Below, piece by piece: positions 41,480-50,619 of a stretch of DNA of 64,000 bases; position 1 is the stretch's first letter, and every line of letters starts with the position of its first letter. This DNA comes from Pseudomonadota bacterium (GTDB lineage Bacteria; Myxococcota_A; Bradymonadia; Bradymonadales; GCA-2716585), in NCBI GenBank assembly GCA_005804885.1, contig SYOX01000319.1, positions 1-64,000 of the forward strand, in the 5' to 3' direction. The position numbers were made by a program, and so were the translations under genes. The notes beneath the pieces were generated by a model that saw only the letters and a list, made by a program, of their open reading frames with translations, was not told the DNA's origin and made no database searches.

Positions 41480-42870
41480 CTGAAGGGCGTCTCGGCCAGG
41501 AAGTTGGACACGCGCGAGGTGTAGATGTCGGCGTGGCGCTCAAGCTGGCGGGCCATGTAGCTCTTGTCGTTGCCGGCGCGCAGCAGCAGCCCCCACTCCT
41601 CGTTGCCGACCTTGCTGGCGCGCTCGGCCAGGGGCGCGATCTGGCGGTCCAGATCGACGAGGACGGCGCGCGTGCTGTTGAAGCGGGCGCGCAGCGCCTC
41701 GATGGGGTCGGCCGGCGGCGGGCCGTAGGCGCGCTCGTGGCGCTGGATCTGGAGGCGCAGCTCGGAGAGCTGGCGCTCCATGTCGGTCTTGCGGATCATC
41801 ATCCCAGCCAGGGTGGCCTGATCCTGCTTGAAGTCCTCGATGGCCTGGAGCTCGCCCTCCAGCTCGCGCACGACGAGGGCGGTGCGCCAGCGCAGGAGGC
41901 TCTTGGAGACCTGGACGTCGCCGTAGACGTGATCGCCGACGTAGAGGATGTGGTGGCCCGAGACGCCCAGGCAGGCCTCGACCATGCCGGCGTGGCCGCC
42001 GTGGTAGATCCTGCCGGGCTTGAGCTTGCCGACGTTGGGCTTGAGGAGGCCCTGCTCGTCGACGACTTCGAAGCAGGGCAGGCGAGAGTCGAAGAAGTCG
42101 GGCTTGCGGGCCGCGACGATGATGAGGTCGAAGAGATCTCGCCAGGTCATCGCGTCGGGCAGGAAGCGGTCAAAGGCGTAGGTCATCATGGCCTGGGTGT
42201 AGGGCCACTCCGAGTTGGTGATCAGGACGATCTTCTTGCCGGACATCTTCTGGTCGAGCAACGCCAGGGGGGTGTTGGGGTCGAGCTCGACGAAGCGGTC
42301 GGGGTCGCCGATGATGTCGGCCTTGAGCTGCCCCTCCATGTGGGCTTGATCGAGGCTGCTGCGGACCTGCTTGTAGAGGTCTTCGTAGCTGCGCACGCCG
42401 GGCAGCTGGCCGTCGTCGAGGAGGTCGACGAGCTGGCGGTACATCGAGCCTTCGGAGACGGAGAAGAAGGTGTTCAGGAAGTTCCAGCGAGGGTCGGCGG
42501 GGTTGACCTCGACGCGGCTGTAGAGCTTGCGGTGCTCGGCGTAGTCGAGGCGCCGCATGCCGTGGCAGGCGCTCTTGACGAAGCCGAAGCGGTTGGCCTC
42601 GACGATGTTGCCCTCCTGGATGTCGACGAGCAGGCCCCGGAGGATCGCCCTGGGGTCAAAGACCAGCGCCCCGACTGGCCAGCCGCGCTCCAGGAGCTTG
42701 AGGCGCAGGTGTTCGAAGGCGCACCGCTCCCACTCGTCCACGTGGTAGTGGATGAGGGTGTAGTCCATGTCGTAGCCGATGGCCCGCAGCGTGCGCAGGT
42801 TCAGCGTCCTGTTGCAGAAGATCTTCTGGAGCGCCTCCGGGCGGGCTCCAGGTACTGTGTCTTGGGACAT
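41431..42870 (-). CDS. HAD-IG family 5'-nucleotidase
   Basis: LRAIGYDMDYTLIHYHVDEWE; LITNSEWPYTQAMM; ILYVGDHVYGDV. Confidence 0.93.
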   Translation of the reverse strand: MSQDTVPGARPEALQKIFCNRTLNLRTLRAIGYDMDYTLIHYHVDEWERCAFEHLRLKLLERGWPVGALVFDPRAILRGLLVDIQEGNIVEANRFGFVKSACHGMRRLDYAEHRKLYSRVEVNPADPRWNFLNTFFSVSEGSMYRQLVDLLDDGQLPGVRSYEDLYKQVRSSLDQAHMEGQLKADIIGDPDRFVELDPNTPLALLDQKMSGKKIVLITNSEWPYTQAMMTYAFDRFLPDAMTWRDLFDLIIVAARKPDFFDSRLPCFEVVDEQGLLKPNVGKLKPGRIYHGGHAGMVEACLGVSGHHILYVGDHVYGDVQVSKSLLRWRTALVVRELEGELQAIEDFKQDQATLAGMMIRKTDMERQLSELRLQIQRHERAYGPPPADPIEALRARFNSTRAVLVDLDRQIAPLAERASKVGNEEWGLLLRAGNDKSYMARQLERHADIYTSRVSNFLAETPFSYLRSPRGLLPHDQDR

Positions 42871-42891
42871 CGTGCGGTCGCCTCGGTGCCC

Positions 42892-43176
42892 CTAAATGTT
42901 CTTGAAGAGCGCGGCGAGCCTTGAGCGCGCGTCCTGGATCTCGTCGGCGCGGGAGCTCTCGGTGTTTCGAAAGGTGAAGGACTGACAGAAGTTGGCCCGA
43001 TCGCGGTAGCGCTCGAAGTTCCTGATGTCCTCGCGGCAGCGGTCGCCGCCCTCGTCGTAGAAGCGACAGTTCTTGCAACAGTGAAGGTCGGCGTCGCAGT
43101 TGTCGCAGCGGTCAAGGCGCGCGACCTTGACCTCAAGGGTCAGCTCATGACCACAGGCCTGGCATTGATGAGGCAT
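42892..43176 (-). CDS. Small Cys-rich zinc-ribbon-like protein (94 aa)
   Basis: CQACGHEL...CDNCDADLHCCKNCRFYDEGGDRCRED...FCQSFTF. Confidence 0.8.
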   Translation of the reverse strand: MPHQCQACGHELTLEVKVARLDRCDNCDADLHCCKNCRFYDEGGDRCREDIRNFERYRDRANFCQSFTFRNTESSRADEIQDARSRLAALFKNI

Positions 43177-43275
43177 CTGGGGGGCTCCTCGTAGTTCTTC
43201 AAGAGCGAGCGCGCCCGGCGCGCTCTCGCGCAGAGAATATCAGAGGCCGGCGGGGACGTTCAACTCCAAGCGCAA

Positions 43276-43304
43276 TTGGGGTCAAAGGGCGTCCGTGCTA
43301 TGAT
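43276..43304 (+). promoter_or_regulatory. Sigma70-like promoter
   Basis: TTGGGG-N17-TATGAT upstream of the lipoprotein at 43356. Confidence 0.4.
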
Positions 43305-43355
43305 CCTGATCGGGCCGCGGTCATGGGCCGGGGCGCCTCGCAGCGGGGAGCAGGG

Positions 43356-44006
43356 ATGAGCGGAGCAGGTCGGTCGTGGGGGGTGATGTTCATCGTGGCG
43401 GTGGGCCTGTGGGGGTGCGCGTCTGACAGGACGCCGCACCCGACGGGCGCCATCGAGGCCTACAAGGCTGCGGTCGAGGATCGCGACGCGGCCGAGGTCT
43501 GGGGGCTGCTCGACGAGTCCGCCCGGATGGGCCTGGATGAGGATGGCTTTGCGGCCTACTTCGAGCAGCATTACGACGCGATCCGCGACCAGTCGCGGCG
43601 GCTGGCCCGGCGGGTCGAGGTCGATGGCGCGCTCCAGATCGAGGCCCAGGTGCCGGTGGCCGGCAGCGTCGCGCCCGTCGTCTGGGTCGAGGGCGGCTGG
43701 TTCCTCGGCCGGGAGTCCCCGACCCGGTCGAGCCAGGACACCCCGCGCGACACGCTGGAGGCGCTGCTGCGCGCGCTGGCCGCCCGCGACCTGGAGGGCG
43801 CGATGACGCTCCTGAGCCACGAGCGGCGCACCGTCTACATTCAGGAGATGGACGCGCTGGCCTCGGGTCTGGGCGGCAGCATCGACAACGCGATCGTCAC
43901 CGACGGCGACAGCGCCGTGCTCCCGCTCGACAACGGCGATCGGGTGCTCTTGATTCGAGAGGATGGTGTCTGGAAGCTACAAGGGTACGAACAGGCGGAG
44001 GACTGA
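43356..44006 (+). CDS. Putative lipoprotein
   Basis: MSGAGRSWGVMFIVAVGLWGC lipobox; two NTF2-like halves (VEDRDAAEVWGLLDESAR / LAARDLEGAMTLLSHERR). Confidence 0.75.
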   Translation: MSGAGRSWGVMFIVAVGLWGCASDRTPHPTGAIEAYKAAVEDRDAAEVWGLLDESARMGLDEDGFAAYFEQHYDAIRDQSRRLARRVEVDGALQIEAQVPVAGSVAPVVWVEGGWFLGRESPTRSSQDTPRDTLEALLRALAARDLEGAMTLLSHERRTVYIQEMDALASGLGGSIDNAIVTDGDSAVLPLDNGDRVLLIREDGVWKLQGYEQAED

Positions 44007-44033
44007 GGCCAGACGGCCAACCCTGGAGCAGAC

Positions 44034-44855
44034 ATGAAGGACTCGTCCGTGGCGTTTCGGCCGCCGTCGCTCTCTGCGGCGCGGGTGCGGCTCGGGGTGG
44101 CGTCCGACCCCTGGGGATTCGGAGCCCTCATCGGCGCGCTCATCCTCTCTGGCCTCCTGAGCTCGCTGGCCGTCTTCGCGGTCGCCCTGGCCTTGCTGAC
44201 CGCGCTGGTCGCCCTGGCCCCGCACCTGGCCCCGCTGCGTCGCCACGCCGAGCGCCGCGCCATGATCAAGCGCCTGCGCCGCGCCGAGCTTCGCCGCCAG
44301 CGGCGCGAACACGGGCACCTCCTGGCGCTGCCCCCCGACCCCCGCGAGCGCTACCGCGCGCTGACCCTCAAGCTCCAGGCCGCCTCCCAGCGCTCCGACG
44401 CGCAGGCGAGCCGCGCCGACGACCACCTCGAAGGGCTCCGGGCCTCCTTCCTGAACCTGCTGACCGCCCAGGCCGTCCACGATCGCGCCCTGGACGCGGT
44501 CGACGGGCCGGCCCTCCAGCGACAGGTCGACCGCCTCACCGCCGAGATCGAGGTCGCCTCGGCCCCCGTCAGAGCCGCCCAGGTGGCCCGCCGACAGGTG
44601 CTGGAGCGCCGCCTGAGGCGCCTGGCCGAGATCCGCGATCAGCGCGAGGTGATCTCGACCCAGCTCCTGATGATCGAGGACCTCGTCAGCCTGCTCGGAG
44701 AGGCCGGCGTGGCGTCTCCCGACGGAGATCTGCTCGGCGATCACGTCGAGGGTCTGCTCGTCGAGATCGACGTCGCCGACGAGGCCACCCGGAGCCTCGA
44801 CGGCGCCGGCCCCCGGCGCGCGATGGCGCGCTTTGAGCGGCAGATCACCGGCTGA
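44034..44855 (+). CDS. Hypothetical membrane protein with TM segments and coiled coil
   Basis: LIGALILSGLLSSLAVFAVALALLTALVALAPHL followed by a charged helical region. Confidence 0.75.
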   Translation: MKDSSVAFRPPSLSAARVRLGVASDPWGFGALIGALILSGLLSSLAVFAVALALLTALVALAPHLAPLRRHAERRAMIKRLRRAELRRQRREHGHLLALPPDPRERYRALTLKLQAASQRSDAQASRADDHLEGLRASFLNLLTAQAVHDRALDAVDGPALQRQVDRLTAEIEVASAPVRAAQVARRQVLERRLRRLAEIRDQREVISTQLLMIEDLVSLLGEAGVASPDGDLLGDHVEGLLVEIDVADEATRSLDGAGPRRAMARFERQITG

Positions 44856-44902
44856 GGCCGACGGCGATTGATCGGCAGATCACCGGCTGAGGCCGACGGC
44901 GA
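44838..44902. repeat. 30-bp direct duplication spanning the stop codon
   Basis: CGGCAGATCACCGGCTGAGGCCGACGGCGA at 44838-44867 and 44873-44902. Confidence 0.9.
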
Positions 44903-44926
44903 GGTGCCGCCGGTGGCTCGCGCGGC

Positions 44927-45742
44927 TCAGACCGGCTCCAGGCCGAGGACGCGGGCGACAAAGGGCCCCTTGGCCTCCGTGTAGGCCTCCCGGTCGCGCC
45001 GGTGGCGCTCGGCCAGCGCCCGCTTGAGCGCCGCGTACTCGCGGGCCAGGGCCGCGTCGCGCCTGAGGCGGTCCCTGAAGGCGAGACGCTCTCGCCACAG
45101 AGGGGCCGCCAGAGGGACGAGGTGCAGGTGGTGGGTGCGCAGCGCCGGGGAGGGCTTGCAGAACCAGTGCATCAGCGCGGGCTTGTAGGGGAAGTGGAGG
45201 TAGCCGAGGGAGGCGGCGGCGTCGATCGCGGGGCGCGAGGCGTCCAGCGAGGTCACCGCGGCCATGATGTCGATCACGGGCTTGGCGGGCATCCCGGGGA
45301 TCGCGGTGCTGCCGATGTGCTCGATGGGGCCTGCGGCCCCGAGGCCGGGCGCCAGCCAGGGGCCCAGGGCCACCTCCAGGGCCGCCCGCTCGACCTCGAA
45401 GCGGGCCGGCCAGGTCGGATCGTAGTCGACGATCTCGACGGGGGCCTCGCGGGCGCGGGCCAGCCGCTCGATGGCCGCCGCGCCCTGCTCCATGCGCCCT
45501 CGCGCGGCGGCGTTGGCCGAGTGGACGGCGATCTGCGGCGGCTCGAAGCCCTCCAGGGCGACGGCGCGCTCGATCCAGACGATCACGTCGTAGCCCGTGC
45601 CGCGCGCGTCGTCTCCGAGGTCGTGGTCCAGGCTCAGGTGGGTCACGCCGCCGGCCTCAAGGCGCGCGATCACCTCGTCGGGCCATCGAAGCAGCGTCCA
45701 CCCCTGCGGGGCGGGGCGCTCGTCGTCGAGGTAGATCTTCAT
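44927..45742 (-). CDS. Fusion: cyclic-phosphate-processing receiver-like (cREC) domain + GrpB/UPF0157-like nucleotidyltransferase-fold domain
   Basis: MKIYLDDERPAPQGW...LSLDHDLGDDARGTGYDVIVWIE...IAVHSANAAARGRM, then VEIVDYDPTWPARFEVERAAL...IEHIGSTAIPGMPAKPVIDIM...LHLVP. Confidence 0.85.
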   Translation of the reverse strand: MKIYLDDERPAPQGWTLLRWPDEVIARLEAGGVTHLSLDHDLGDDARGTGYDVIVWIERAVALEGFEPPQIAVHSANAAARGRMEQGAAAIERLARAREAPVEIVDYDPTWPARFEVERAALEVALGPWLAPGLGAAGPIEHIGSTAIPGMPAKPVIDIMAAVTSLDASRPAIDAAASLGYLHFPYKPALMHWFCKPSPALRTHHLHLVPLAAPLWRERLAFRDRLRRDAALAREYAALKRALAERHRRDREAYTEAKGPFVARVLGLEPV

Positions 45743-45949
45743 GGGCTCGAAGCTCCGTCGCGCTCGATGATCGTGTCCATGAAGTCCTCCCCAGGTCGCG
45801 GTCGGTTCGAGGTGGCGCCGTCGATCCGCCACCATCCCTCAAAGGCGCCAGCGCGTCACCTCAAATGACGAAGCAGGCCGATCCCGTGAACCTGCGCGCC
45901 ACGCCCTCGCATCTTGAGGCACAAGGTCCGCGGAGGGCCTGAAACACAA

Positions 45950-45978
45950 TTGAACCTCGGTCAACAATGGAGTACATC
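45950..45978 (+). promoter_or_regulatory. Sigma70-like promoter
   Basis: TTGAAC-N17-TACATC upstream of the Cu monooxygenase-like gene. Confidence 0.35.
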
Positions 45979-46042
45979 TTGGATCCGCGCCGAGAAGGGC
46001 GGCGCGGTTGGCCGGTGTCATGGAGCTCCTGGAGGTATTGGG

Positions 46043-47461
46043 ATGAGATCGAGGTGGTGGGGCGCGGCGGTGTTGATGGGGTTGCTCGCGGCGTGCGGCG
46101 GAGAGCCGAAGGAGCCTGTTGAACCCGAGCCGGGAAACAACGATCCGAACAACGATCCGAACAACGATCCGAACAACGACCCGAATGAGGGCGCGCTGAC
46201 CTTCTTCAAGGATATCAAGCCCTTGCTGGACGCGAAGTGCAACCAGTGCCACTTCGACGGCGGCCCGGCCCCCTTCGCCCTGAGCGACTACGCCCAGGTC
46301 TCGGCGCTGCGCGAGAGCATCCGCCTGGCTGTTCAGGAGCGCACCATGCCGCCCTGGCAGGCGGGCCAGGGGTGCACGGACTATTACGGGGACTTCTCGC
46401 TGAGCGAGGCCGAGCAGCGCGGGCTGATCGACTGGATCGACGGGGGCGCGGTCGAGGGCGACCCGAGCCAGTCGCCGCAGGTCGAGGTCAGGCCGCCGGC
46501 GGGGCTCTCCCGGGTGGACTTGCGGGCGACCTTGCCGGAGGCGTACACGCCGCCTGGGACGAGCCCGGACGATTACCGCTGCTTCCTGGTGGACTGGGAC
46601 GAGGTCGAGACGAAGTACGTCGTCGGCTACGACGTCAAGCCCGACAACCAGGCGATCGTCCACCACCTGATCGCCTACTTGATCACCCCGGATCAGGTCC
46701 AGGAGTACGAGGCGCTCGACGCGGGCGAGCCCGGCGCGGGCTACACGTGCTACGGCGGCCCTGGCGGGAGCCGGACGAACTGGATCGGGGCCTGGGCGCC
46801 GGGCTCCAGCGCCAAGCTGATGCCGCCGGGGACGGGGATCCGGGTCGATCCGGGTTCGAAGGTGTTGATCCAGATGCACTACAACACGCTGGCGGCCGAC
46901 CCGAGCCCGGATCGCTCCACGATCGAGTTCACGCTGGCCGACTCGGTCGAAAAAGAGGCCTACATCTTCCCCTTTACGGACTTCCTCGGCTGGATCCGGG
47001 GCAACGCGATGATCATCCCGCCGGGCGAGAAGGACGTCGTCCACAGCTACGAGTTTGACCCGACCAACTTCCTCGACGCCGTCACCGACGGGGCCATCCC
47101 CAACGGCGCCTTCAAGATCTACTCGGCCTCCCTGCACATGCACACGCTCGGGACGAGCGGCCAGATCGCCATCAAGCGCGGCGGCGAGGGCGACGAGTGC
47201 ATGCTGGAGATCCCGCGCTGGGACTTCAACTGGCAGGACTCCTATGGCTTCATGGAGCCCAAGACCTTCAACACCGGCGACAAGCTCTTCCTGGAGTGTC
47301 ACTGGGACAACAGCGCCGAGAACCAGCCCTTCTTGCGTATGGACACCGACGGAGACGGGACCCCCGACAGCTTCCAGCAGGCCGAGCCGCAGGAGGTGCG
47401 CTGGGGCGAGGGGACCCGCGACGAGATGTGCCTGGGGATCATGTACATCACCGCTCAGTGA
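46043..47461 (+). CDS. Lipoprotein: (NNDP)n linker, cytochrome c-like CxxCH segment and Cu type II ascorbate-dependent monooxygenase-like C-terminal domain
   Basis: MGLLAACGG lipobox; DIKPLLDAKCNQCHFDGGPAPF; VHHLIAYLI; HMHTLGTSGQIAIKRGG...CMLEIPRWDFNWQ...LECHWDNSAENQP. Confidence 0.88.
   Translation: MRSRWWGAAVLMGLLAACGGEPKEPVEPEPGNNDPNNDPNNDPNNDPNEGALTFFKDIKPLLDAKCNQCHFDGGPAPFALSDYAQVSALRESIRLAVQERTMPPWQAGQGCTDYYGDFSLSEAEQRGLIDWIDGGAVEGDPSQSPQVEVRPPAGLSRVDLRATLPEAYTPPGTSPDDYRCFLVDWDEVETKYVVGYDVKPDNQAIVHHLIAYLITPDQVQEYEALDAGEPGAGYTCYGGPGGSRTNWIGAWAPGSSAKLMPPGTGIRVDPGSKVLIQMHYNTLAADPSPDRSTIEFTLADSVEKEAYIFPFTDFLGWIRGNAMIIPPGEKDVVHSYEFDPTNFLDAVTDGAIPNGAFKIYSASLHMHTLGTSGQIAIKRGGEGDECMLEIPRWDFNWQDSYGFMEPKTFNTGDKLFLECHWDNSAENQPFLRMDTDGDGTPDSFQQAEPQEVRWGEGTRDEMCLGIMYITAQ
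46136..46183 (+). repeat. 4 x 12-bp (NNDP)4 coding repeat
   Basis: AACAACGAYCCG x4. Confidence 0.9.
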
Positions 47462-47475
47462 GGTAAAACCACGCC

Positions 47476-48912
47476 ATGACCATCAAAGCCCCTCTCAAGG
47501 CCCTCGCCCTGACCCTGTTGGCCTGCGCCAGCCTGGCCGCGTGCAAGAGCCCGGCGCCGGACCCCGCGCCGTCCAACAACGACCCGAACAACGACCCGAA
47601 CAACGAGCCGAACAACGATCCGAATGAGGGCGCGCTGACCTTCTTCAAGGATATCAAGCCCTTGCTGGACGCGAAGTGCAACCAGTGCCACTTCGACGGC
47701 GGCCCGGCCCCCTTCGCCCTGGATGACTACGAGCAGGTCGTCATGCTGCGCGAGAGCATCGCGCTGTCGCTGGAGAGCGGGCTCATGCCGCCGTGGCAGC
47801 CCTCGGAGGCGTGCAACAGCTTCGAGGGCGACTTCTCGATGAGCGCCGAGCAGAAGTCGAAGCTGCTGGAGTGGCTCGAGAGCCCCATGAACGCCGGCGA
47901 TCCAGCGTCGGCGCCCGAGGCCGTGACCCCGCCGAGCCTGAACCTGCCGCGCGTCGACCTGACGATCACCATGCCCGAGGCCTACAAGCCTCGCCTGAGC
48001 CCGGACGACTACCGCTGCTTCGTCATGGACTGGCAGGAGACCGAGGAGCGCTTCGTCACCGGCTTCCAGGCCGCCCCCGGTAATGTCGCGATCGTCCACC
48101 ACGCGCTGGCCTTCGCCATCCCCCCCGACAAGGTGCCGACGGTCGAGGCCCTCGACGCCGCAGAGGAGGGGGTCGGCTACACCTGCTACGGGACCCCCTT
48201 CGGGGATCTGGGCGTCGACAACTTCCCGTCCTTGCTGGGGACCTGGGTTCCGGGCACCGCCGCGATCTCCTTCCCGAAGGACACGGGGATCCGGATCGTG
48301 CCGGGTTCGAAGATCGTCATCCAGATGCACTACAACACTCTGAGCGGGAACGCCCAGGACGATCGATCCTCGATCCAGTTCACCCTGGCGGACTCGGTCG
48401 AGGACGAGGCTGTCTTCCTGCCCTTCACCAACCCGGAGTGGCTCGACGGTGACGGGATGCTCATCCCCAAGGGGGACAGCGACGTGCGCCACAGCTTCGG
48501 CTTTGATGTGACCCGCTACGTCAACTTCGTCTCGCAGGACCGCATCCCCGCCGGTGCCTTCATGGTCCACTCGGCCTTCTTGCACATGCACACCCTCGGG
48601 GCCTCGACGCGGATCTCGGTGATGCGTCAGGGCGGCGAGGATTGCATGCTGGATATCCCGCGCTGGGACTTCAACTGGCAGGCGACCTACACCTTCACCG
48701 AGCCCAGGAGGGTCGACCCTGGCGACGCCATCTTCATGGAGTGTCGGTGGGACAACAGCGCCGAGAACCAGCCCTTCGTCAACGTTGACACCGACGGCGA
48801 CGGCGCCCCTGACACCTTCCAGCAGCGCGAGTCCCAGGACGTGCGCTGGGGCGAGGGGACCACCGACGAGATGTGCATCAGCTTCCTCTACGTCACCTCC
48901 GCCCCGCGTTGA
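47476..48912 (+). CDS. Tandem paralogue of the preceding cytochrome c/Cu monooxygenase-like lipoprotein
   Basis: LLACASLAAC lipobox; DAKCNQCH; VHHALAFAI; HMHTLGASTRISVMRQGGEDCMLDIPRWDFNWQATY...CRWDNSAENQP. Confidence 0.88.
   Translation: MTIKAPLKALALTLLACASLAACKSPAPDPAPSNNDPNNDPNNEPNNDPNEGALTFFKDIKPLLDAKCNQCHFDGGPAPFALDDYEQVVMLRESIALSLESGLMPPWQPSEACNSFEGDFSMSAEQKSKLLEWLESPMNAGDPASAPEAVTPPSLNLPRVDLTITMPEAYKPRLSPDDYRCFVMDWQETEERFVTGFQAAPGNVAIVHHALAFAIPPDKVPTVEALDAAEEGVGYTCYGTPFGDLGVDNFPSLLGTWVPGTAAISFPKDTGIRIVPGSKIVIQMHYNTLSGNAQDDRSSIQFTLADSVEDEAVFLPFTNPEWLDGDGMLIPKGDSDVRHSFGFDVTRYVNFVSQDRIPAGAFMVHSAFLHMHTLGASTRISVMRQGGEDCMLDIPRWDFNWQATYTFTEPRRVDPGDAIFMECRWDNSAENQPFVNVDTDGDGAPDTFQQRESQDVRWGEGTTDEMCISFLYVTSAPR
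47575..47622 (+). repeat. 4 x 12-bp (NN[D/E]P)4 coding repeat
   Basis: AACAACGAXCCG x4. Confidence 0.9.
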
Positions 48913-49012
48913 TCGCGGCTCCTGGCGTCGGCGCGGCGATCTGCGGCGCGGCTCGCGATGGTGCGCTGCGCGTCGGCGCGGCGAGGTGGGGCCAACCCCG
49001 GTCAGCTCGGCG

Positions 49013-50521
49013 ATGACGATCTCAGCGGCTCAGCTTCATCACGTCCTGCCCGAGCTCTCGGCGCCCGTCGGCGGCGTGGCGCGCAAGGTCTGGTGCCAGG
49101 ACGCCGAGACCGTGGTGATCGGCTTTCGCGGCGAGGGTCAGGACCACCGGATCTTGTTGAGCGCGTCGCCTGGGGCGAGCCGCGCGCACGCGGTGGCGCG
49201 CAAGCCGGTGCAGCCGTCCGAGCCGCCGGCCTTCGTGATGTTGTTGCGCAAGACGCTCGTCGGCGCTCGGCTGCTGTCGGTGGGTCAGGTTCAGGACGAC
49301 AGGCTCCTGCGGCTGGACTTTGATCGCCGGGTGGACGCGGAGGGGTCGCGCGCGCGCTTCGCGCTGGTGGCGGAGCTGACCGCGCGCCAGAGCAACCTCT
49401 ACCTGCTTGACGGGGAGGGGGTGATCCTGGGTCGGCTCTTGCCGGGGGTGGCGTCGGGCGGCCGCTCTCTGGAGGTCTGGTCGCCCTGGGAGCCGCCGCC
49501 CGAGCCGCCTGAGCGCGTCCGCGAGCGCGCCTGGGAGGACGCTCTGGGCCTGGAGGCGATGGCGGCGGACGGGTCGCGGTCCAGGGCGCTGGAGGCGCAC
49601 CTGGTGGCCTCAGCGGCGAGGGCGTCGCGGGAGGCGGCCGGGCGAGAGCTGCTCAAGCGGCTGCGGCGCCACCTCAAGGCGCTGGAGCGGCGGGTGGAGG
49701 CGGTCGGCGAGGATGTCCAGCGGGCGGAGGAGGCGGCGGCGTGGCGTCGCTGGGGAGAGCTGCTGCAGTCGGCCTACGGGCGGGCGGTCAAGGGGTCGTC
49801 GTCGCTGATGGTTCCGGACTACTACGCCGAGGGGATGCCGGAGGTGTCGGTGCCGCTGGACCCGACGCTGGACCTGAAGGGCAACATCGAGCGCTACTTC
49901 CGGCTCTACCGCAAGTACAAGTCGGCCGAGGAGACGATCCTGGAGCGGCTTGAGGCCGTCGAGGGGGCGCGAGACGCGGCCCAGGCGGCGCTGGCGGAGG
50001 CCGAGGCGCTGATCGCGGCCGAGGACGAGGGGCCGGAGGCCATCGAGGCGCTCGCCGAGCGGCTTGAGGGTCAGGGCCTGCTGGGGAGGCCGCCGCAGGG
50101 TCCGCCGGGGCGTCGGGGCGAGGTCGGCGCGGCGCTGCCCTATCGGGAGTTCGCCAGCCGGTCTGGGCGGGTGATCCTGGTGGGCAAGGGCGGCAAGGCG
50201 AACGACACGCTGACGCTGAAGGTGGCCCGCGGCAATGATCTGTGGCTGCACGCGCGGGATCTGGCCGGGGCGCACGTGGTGGTGCGGCTTGAGCGTGGCG
50301 CGGAGGCAGACGAGCAGACGCTCCTGGACGCGGCGACGCTGGCGGCCCATTACTCCAAGGGTCGGCGAGATACGCTGGTGGACGTGCAGGTGACGCGGGC
50401 CAAGAACGTGCGAAAGCCGAAGGGCCTGCCGCCGGGGATGGTGACGGTGGCCGACGCGCGGACGATCGCGGTGCGGATCGAGGAGGCGCGGCTGGAGAGG
50501 CTCTTCGGCGGCCAGCGCTGA
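49013..50521 (+). CDS. NFACT-family protein (RqcH/FbpA-like)
   Basis: N-terminal NFACT-N-like region; coiled coil; C-terminal YREFASRSGRVILVGKGGKANDTLTLKVARGNDLWLHARDLAGAHVVVR...AAHYSKGRRDTLVDVQVTRAKNVRKPKGLPPGMV. Confidence 0.9.
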   Translation: MTISAAQLHHVLPELSAPVGGVARKVWCQDAETVVIGFRGEGQDHRILLSASPGASRAHAVARKPVQPSEPPAFVMLLRKTLVGARLLSVGQVQDDRLLRLDFDRRVDAEGSRARFALVAELTARQSNLYLLDGEGVILGRLLPGVASGGRSLEVWSPWEPPPEPPERVRERAWEDALGLEAMAADGSRSRALEAHLVASAARASREAAGRELLKRLRRHLKALERRVEAVGEDVQRAEEAAAWRRWGELLQSAYGRAVKGSSSLMVPDYYAEGMPEVSVPLDPTLDLKGNIERYFRLYRKYKSAEETILERLEAVEGARDAAQAALAEAEALIAAEDEGPEAIEALAERLEGQGLLGRPPQGPPGRRGEVGAALPYREFASRSGRVILVGKGGKANDTLTLKVARGNDLWLHARDLAGAHVVVRLERGAEADEQTLLDAATLAAHYSKGRRDTLVDVQVTRAKNVRKPKGLPPGMVTVADARTIAVRIEEARLERLFGGQR

Positions 50522-50619
50522 TCGTCGGCCATGCAGGAGATCGCCGGGCCAGGGGGTTGGCGCGGGGGTGTGATCGCGCGGCCCGTGGCGGCTTGTGGGT
50601 GCGTCGTCGCCAGGCGGGG

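Noticed and set aside
45839-48591. Minus-strand ORFs of 487 and 378 aa
   Set aside because: Antisense to the paired Cu monooxygenase-like genes.
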